Of a stretch of 45,894 bases of DNA, positions 42,636-45,894 are shown one piece after another. This stretch comes from Xenorhabdus anantnagensis (GTDB taxonomy: Bacteria > Pseudomonadota > Gammaproteobacteria > Enterobacterales > Enterobacteriaceae): NCBI RefSeq assembly GCF_028598555.1, contig NZ_JAQRFN010000027.1:1-45894 (forward strand), in the 5' to 3' direction. The translations under genes and the position numbers were made by a program. The notes under the pieces were generated by a model. That model was not told the DNA's origin. It saw nothing but the letters and a program-made list of their open reading frames with translations, and did no database searches. Numbering within the stretch: the stretch's first letter is position 1; the number at the start of each line of letters is the position of its first letter.

Positions 42636-42655
42636 TTGTATGCTGTTTCCTACAA
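42636..42655. promoter_or_regulatory. Ogr/Delta-type late promoter site before gene V
   Basis: TTGT-N12-ACAA, identical in layout to the site before gene X. Centring at -55 puts the start near 42700, right at the gene V ATG, so either the leader is extremely short or the spacing differs from P2. Confidence 0.55.
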
Positions 42656-42700
42656 ACCCAGTTTAATGTCCCGCCTGCTTTTTCATGGCATTCTTACGCC

Positions 42701-43336
42701 ATGAACACACAACTCACTGAACTGCTGCGCTTAATGCGCAACCTGATTCGAACAGGCGTTATTACCCAAGTGGATACCACAAAGGGAATGTGCCGGGTCG
42801 CGACAGGCAATCTTGAAACCAATTGGCTGCACTGGTTGACATCCAGAGCGGGAAACGCCCGCACATGGTGGGCACCCAGTGTCGGTGAGCAGGTTTTATT
42901 ACTGTCCATAGGCGGAGAGCTGACCACCGCCTTTGTATTGCCAGCGATTTTTTCAGATGAGTTTCCGGCTCCATCGACATCACCAGAAGCGGCACATATC
43001 CAGTTCCCGGACGGTGCCGTGATGGAATATGAACCGCAATCCGGCGCATTGACTGTGACTGGCATTAAAACCGCGACAGTGACTGCTTCGGATTCCGTCC
43101 ATATTACCGCGCCGGAAATCACCTGTGTTGCCAGTACCCGAATTACGCTGGATACACCGGAAGTCATCTGTACGCAGCTGATGAGCACAGGCAACTTGAT
43201 TGTGCGCAACGGCGGCAAAATGACGGGCAATATTGAACACACCGGAGGCACATTCAGTTCCAACGGCGTGGTCGTGGATTCCCACAAACACACCGGCATC
43301 AGGTCAGGCGGTGACACATCAGGAGGCCCCGTATGA
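42701..43336 (+). CDS. V: phage baseplate assembly protein V (spike)
   Basis: A 211-residue P2 gpV homologue. It starts MNTQLTELLRLMRNLIRTGVI, has RTWWAPSVGEQVLLLSIGGELTTAFVLP near 52-80 as an OB fold, then a repetitive beta-helix spike, and ends with DSHKHTGIRSGGDTSGGP. The H-K-H near the tip is the iron-binding motif of gpV. It forms the membrane-piercing needle under the baseplate. The gene W start overlaps its stop. Confidence 0.94.
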   Translation: MNTQLTELLRLMRNLIRTGVITQVDTTKGMCRVATGNLETNWLHWLTSRAGNARTWWAPSVGEQVLLLSIGGELTTAFVLPAIFSDEFPAPSTSPEAAHIQFPDGAVMEYEPQSGALTVTGIKTATVTASDSVHITAPEITCVASTRITLDTPEVICTQLMSTGNLIVRNGGKMTGNIEHTGGTFSSNGVVVDSHKHTGIRSGGDTSGGPV

Positions 43337-43683
43337 TGTATCTGGGAATGAATCGGCAAACGGGCCGAGAGTTGACAGATTTGGCACACGTCCGGCAATC
43401 CGTCAGCGATATTTTACTAACTCCCGTAGGCAGCCGTATCGCGCGTCGTACTTATGGCTCTTTGCTGCCTGAGCTGATCGACTGGCCACAGAACCCGGCG
43501 CTCCGGCTTCAGGTCATGGCGGCCAGTTTTACCGCAATCAGCCGTTGGGAGCCACGTATAACGCTGACATCTATCACGATGGAAACCCTACAGGACGGCA
43601 AAATGGTGGTGGATATCACAGGTACTTATCATCAATCCGCCAAGGAGTTTTCACTTTCTATTCCGGTGAGCCATTCCCGATGA
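43333..43683 (+). CDS. W: baseplate protein W (gp25 family)
   Basis: 116 residues starting MMYLGMNRQTGRELTDLAHVRQSVSDILLTPVGSR (two adjacent ATGs; the first overlaps the V stop). The G-S-R-x-x-R-x-x-Y-G-S-x-L-P pattern (GSRIARRTYGSLLP) is the gp25/lysozyme-like baseplate wedge signature. It helps trigger sheath contraction. The site is AGGAGG. Gene J follows after 22 bases. Confidence 0.93.
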   Translation: MMYLGMNRQTGRELTDLAHVRQSVSDILLTPVGSRIARRTYGSLLPELIDWPQNPALRLQVMAASFTAISRWEPRITLTSITMETLQDGKMVVDITGTYHQSAKEFSLSIPVSHSR

Positions 43684-43705
43684 GGCTATTTCTGAGAGGT
43701 AAAAC

Positions 43706-44614
43706 ATGCCAACAATCGATTTAAGCCAGTTGCCACCACCGGATGTGGTTGAGTCACTGGATTATGAACAACTGCTGGAAGAGCGTAAAAAAGGGCTGAT
43801 ATCACTCTATCCAGACGATCAGCAAGATGCCATTGCTCGTACTTTGCAACTGGAATCCGAACCTTTGGTCAAGTTGTTGGAAGAGAACGTTTATCGCGAG
43901 TTGCTCTTGCGACAACGGGTTAACGAAGCTGCTCGGGCAGTGATGGTGGCCTATTCAACAGGCAGCGATTTGGATCAGCTGGGGGCGAACAACAATGTAT
44001 CCCGCATGGTTCTGAGTCCTGCGGATAACTCTACCGTACCACCAACCCCTGCGGTAATGGAATCTGACAACGACTATCGTGTTCGCATTCCACAGGCTTT
44101 TGAAGGCTTGAGCGTCGCCGGCCCGGTTGGTTCGTATGAATATCATGCCCGCAGTGCAGATGGCCGTGTTGCTGATGCCTCAGCAATCAGCCCGTCGCCA
44201 GCTAACGTTACTGTGACCATTATGTCACGAGAAGACAAAGGCGTTGCTTCCAAAGAGTTGCTGGAAATAGTCGAAAAAGCGCTGAACGACGAAAACGTGC
44301 GTCCGGTGGCGGATCGTCTGAAAGTCCAGTCGGCCAACATTGTGGAATATGAAATTAATGCGGTGTTGTACATCTTCCCGACACCAGAGTCGGAGCCTAT
44401 CCGCAAGGCGGCAGAGCAGAAGCTGAAACACTATGTCGAGGCACAGCATCGTCTGGGACGTGATATTCGCTTGTCGGCGATTTATGCCGCATTGCATGTG
44501 GAAGGTGTCCAGCGCGTGGAACTGAAAGCACCGTTGAAAGACGTGGTGCTGGATAAAACCCAGGCATCTTATTGCATCAAAACCACCCTGACGATGGGAG
44601 GCTCGGATGAGTGA
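43706..44614 (+). CDS. J: baseplate assembly protein J
   Basis: A 302-residue P2 gpJ homologue: MPTIDLSQLPPPDVVESLDYEQLLEERKK at the start, YSTGSDLDQLGANNNVSRMVL near 83, and YRVRIPQAFEGLSVAGPVGSYEYHARSADGRVADASAISPSPANV in the middle. This is the gp6-type baseplate wedge. The coding stop overlaps gene I by 8 bases. Full length, no defects. Confidence 0.94.
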   Translation: MPTIDLSQLPPPDVVESLDYEQLLEERKKGLISLYPDDQQDAIARTLQLESEPLVKLLEENVYRELLLRQRVNEAARAVMVAYSTGSDLDQLGANNNVSRMVLSPADNSTVPPTPAVMESDNDYRVRIPQAFEGLSVAGPVGSYEYHARSADGRVADASAISPSPANVTVTIMSREDKGVASKELLEIVEKALNDENVRPVADRLKVQSANIVEYEINAVLYIFPTPESEPIRKAAEQKLKHYVEAQHRLGRDIRLSAIYAALHVEGVQRVELKAPLKDVVLDKTQASYCIKTTLTMGGSDE

Positions 44615-45215
44615 TCGCCTTCTACCAATGGGCTCGACTCAGCTAGAAATTGCAGCGGCCAAAGCCTGCGCGGAATTGCAGAAGGTCAAAGTGCCGCTGC
44701 GTGAACTGTGGAACCCAGACACCTGCCCGGCATCACTGCTGCCTTATCTGGCATGGGCATGGTCAGTCGATCGTTGGGACGAGAACTGGCCTGAGAGTAC
44801 CAAGAGGGAGGTCATCAAAAGTTCGCTGTTCCTGCACAAACACAAAGGAACAATCGGAGCAATTCGGCGGGTTGTCGAACCACTGGGTTATCTCATCCGC
44901 GTAAAAGAGTGGTGGCAGACCAACGATGCGCCGGGCACCTTCCGACTGGATATTGGTGTGTTGGATAGCGGTATCACCCATGAAATGTTCGAAGAATTGG
45001 AAAACCTGATTTTTGATGCCAAGCCAGTGAGCCGACATTTGATTGGGTTGGACATCAATCTGGATACACGCGGTGAATATCACTACTCGGCGGCAACTTA
45101 CAGCGGTGACGAACTGACAGTTTACCCTTATTTCCCGGAACAAGTAACAGTATCCGGCTCAGAAATTGTGGGTGCGGGCATACATATTATTGATGACATG
45201 AGGATTAGACCATGA
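44607..45215 (+). CDS. I: phage tail protein I
   Basis: 202 residues, starting MSDRLLPMGSTQLEIAAAKACAEL with LRELWNPDTCPASLLPYLAWAWSVDRWDENW near 33 and HKHKGTIGAIRRVVEPLGYLIRVKEWWQ near 77, as in P2 gpI. It is the baseplate wedge part to which the fibre attaches. Its stop overlaps the tail-fibre start as ATGA. Complete. Confidence 0.93.
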   Translation: MSDRLLPMGSTQLEIAAAKACAELQKVKVPLRELWNPDTCPASLLPYLAWAWSVDRWDENWPESTKREVIKSSLFLHKHKGTIGAIRRVVEPLGYLIRVKEWWQTNDAPGTFRLDIGVLDSGITHEMFEELENLIFDAKPVSRHLIGLDINLDTRGEYHYSAATYSGDELTVYPYFPEQVTVSGSEIVGAGIHIIDDMRIRP

Positions 45216-45894
45216 GTACCAAATATTTTGCGTTACTGACACAGTTAGGCGCAGATAAGTTGGCAAATGCTGCGGCATTGGGGACTAAAATTGAAATTAC
45301 CCATATGGCCGTCGGTGATGGTGGTGGCAAGTTGCCAACACCGGACACCAAACAAACTAAACTGATTAATGAAAAACGTCGTGCGGCGATTAACATGCTG
45401 AGTATTGATCCTAAAAATACTAATCAGATCATTGCAGAGCAGGTTATCCCTGAAAGCGAAGGCGGCTGGTGGATACGTGAAATTGGCCTGTTCGATAAAG
45501 ACGGTATTCTGATTGCAGTAGGTAACTGCGCAGAAACTTACAAACCTCAATTGCAGGAAGGTTCCGGTCGTACCCAGACCATTCGTATGATTCTGATTGT
45601 CAGCAGCGCTAACGCGGTGACATTGAAAGTTGATCCGTCAGTGGTTCTGGCGACTCGTGAATATGTTGATGACTCCATTCAGAAACATGCAAAGAGCCGT
45701 AACCATCCTGACGCGACGCTGAAAGAGAAGGGATTTGTCATCCTGAGCAGCGCAGTGGACAGCAATAGCGAAACCCATGCGGCAACACCGAAGGCGGTAA
45801 AAGCGGCTTATGACTTTGCGAATGCGGCGAATAATAATGCCAAAGCAGCAAACGAAAATGCTAATACTCGCTTGGAAAAAAATAAGAATGGTGC
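45212..45894 (+). CDS. H: phage tail fibre protein H (partial, N-terminal 227 residues)
   Basis: The frame from the ATG at 45212 stays open to the window end. It starts MSTKYFALLTQLGADKLANA, then THMAVGDGGGKLPTPD and GGWWIREIGLFDKDGILIAVGN, the N-terminal tail-collar (DUF3751-type) module that docks on the baseplate. From about residue 150 it enters the repetitive fibre shaft with ATREYVDDSIQKHAKSRNHPDATLKEKGFV and an alanine/asparagine-rich helix. The receptor-binding tip lies beyond the window. Confidence 0.9.
   Translation, partial: MSTKYFALLTQLGADKLANAAALGTKIEITHMAVGDGGGKLPTPDTKQTKLINEKRRAAINMLSIDPKNTNQIIAEQVIPESEGGWWIREIGLFDKDGILIAVGNCAETYKPQLQEGSGRTQTIRMILIVSSANAVTLKVDPSVVLATREYVDDSIQKHAKSRNHPDATLKEKGFVILSSAVDSNSETHAATPKAVKAAYDFANAANNNAKAANENANTRLEKNKNG

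Noticed and set aside
42694-43398. 234-codon minus-strand frame opposite gene V
   Set aside because: It is a shadow of the gene V coding sequence with no family features.

Overview
The window looks like chromosome from an entomopathogenic Morganellaceae bacterium, most probably Xenorhabdus (Photorhabdus is the alternative). The main evidence is a methionine-rich PixA-type inclusion protein, a PirA/PirB binary insecticidal toxin pair, a Proteus/Xenorhabdus-type CcmA bactofilin and a P2-like tail cluster of the kind that gives xenorhabdicin-type tailocins. The species call is inference from gene content.

Layout. 1-5.1 kb is an accessory patch: an intact ISAs1-family transposase, a possible recombinase remnant, a pRiA4b ORF-3-like gene, a decayed IS1 that sits at the 3' end of a HTH-pseudouridine-kinase-like gene, a DUF1493 gene, a VOC protein and a CsaA C-terminal remnant. 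5.2-24.2 kb is a nearly complete anaerobic (cobalt-early) cobalamin locus. cobA(SUMT)-cobD-pduX run leftward, and cbiABCDETFGHJKLP-cobUSC-cobT run rightward, from a 781-bp AT-rich divergent region with two perfect FNR-type palindromes. No B12 riboswitch was recognised and cbiMNQO is absent from the cluster. SUMT makes precorrin-2, CbiK inserts cobalt, CbiL/H/F/G/D/J/ET/C build cobyrinic acid, CbiA and CbiP amidate it, PduX/CobD/CbiB add the aminopropanol arm, and CobU/S/T/C assemble the nucleotide loop. A striking oddity is that short tandem repeats (15 or 21 bp inside genes, 16 or 18 bp between genes) recur at gene ends and junctions of this operon.

24.2-34.3 kb is an AT-rich, IS-scarred virulence/metabolic island: pixA, an IS30 remnant, pirA-pirB, two IS6-family remnants bracketing a DUF1493 two-gene cassette, a pixA-like fragment, an alpha-oxoamine synthase, an IS982 N-terminal fragment, an acyl-CoA ligase, a divergent SDR and then queH. 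34.3-37.5 kb holds a structured intergenic stretch, an AraC-family regulator, a 1.25-kb gene-free AT-rich region and ccmA.

37.6 kb to the window end is a reduced P2/186-like element: CI repressor, DUF5347, replication endonuclease A, a LexA-controlled pair ending in a DinI/Tum-like gene, tail protein X, a nested Rz/Rz1 spanin pair, then V-W-J-I and the start of the tail fibre. Integrase, all capsid genes, holin and endolysin are not seen, and two TTGT-N12-ACAA Ogr-type sites precede X and V. This composition suggests a prophage being reduced to a phage-tail bacteriocin (inference).
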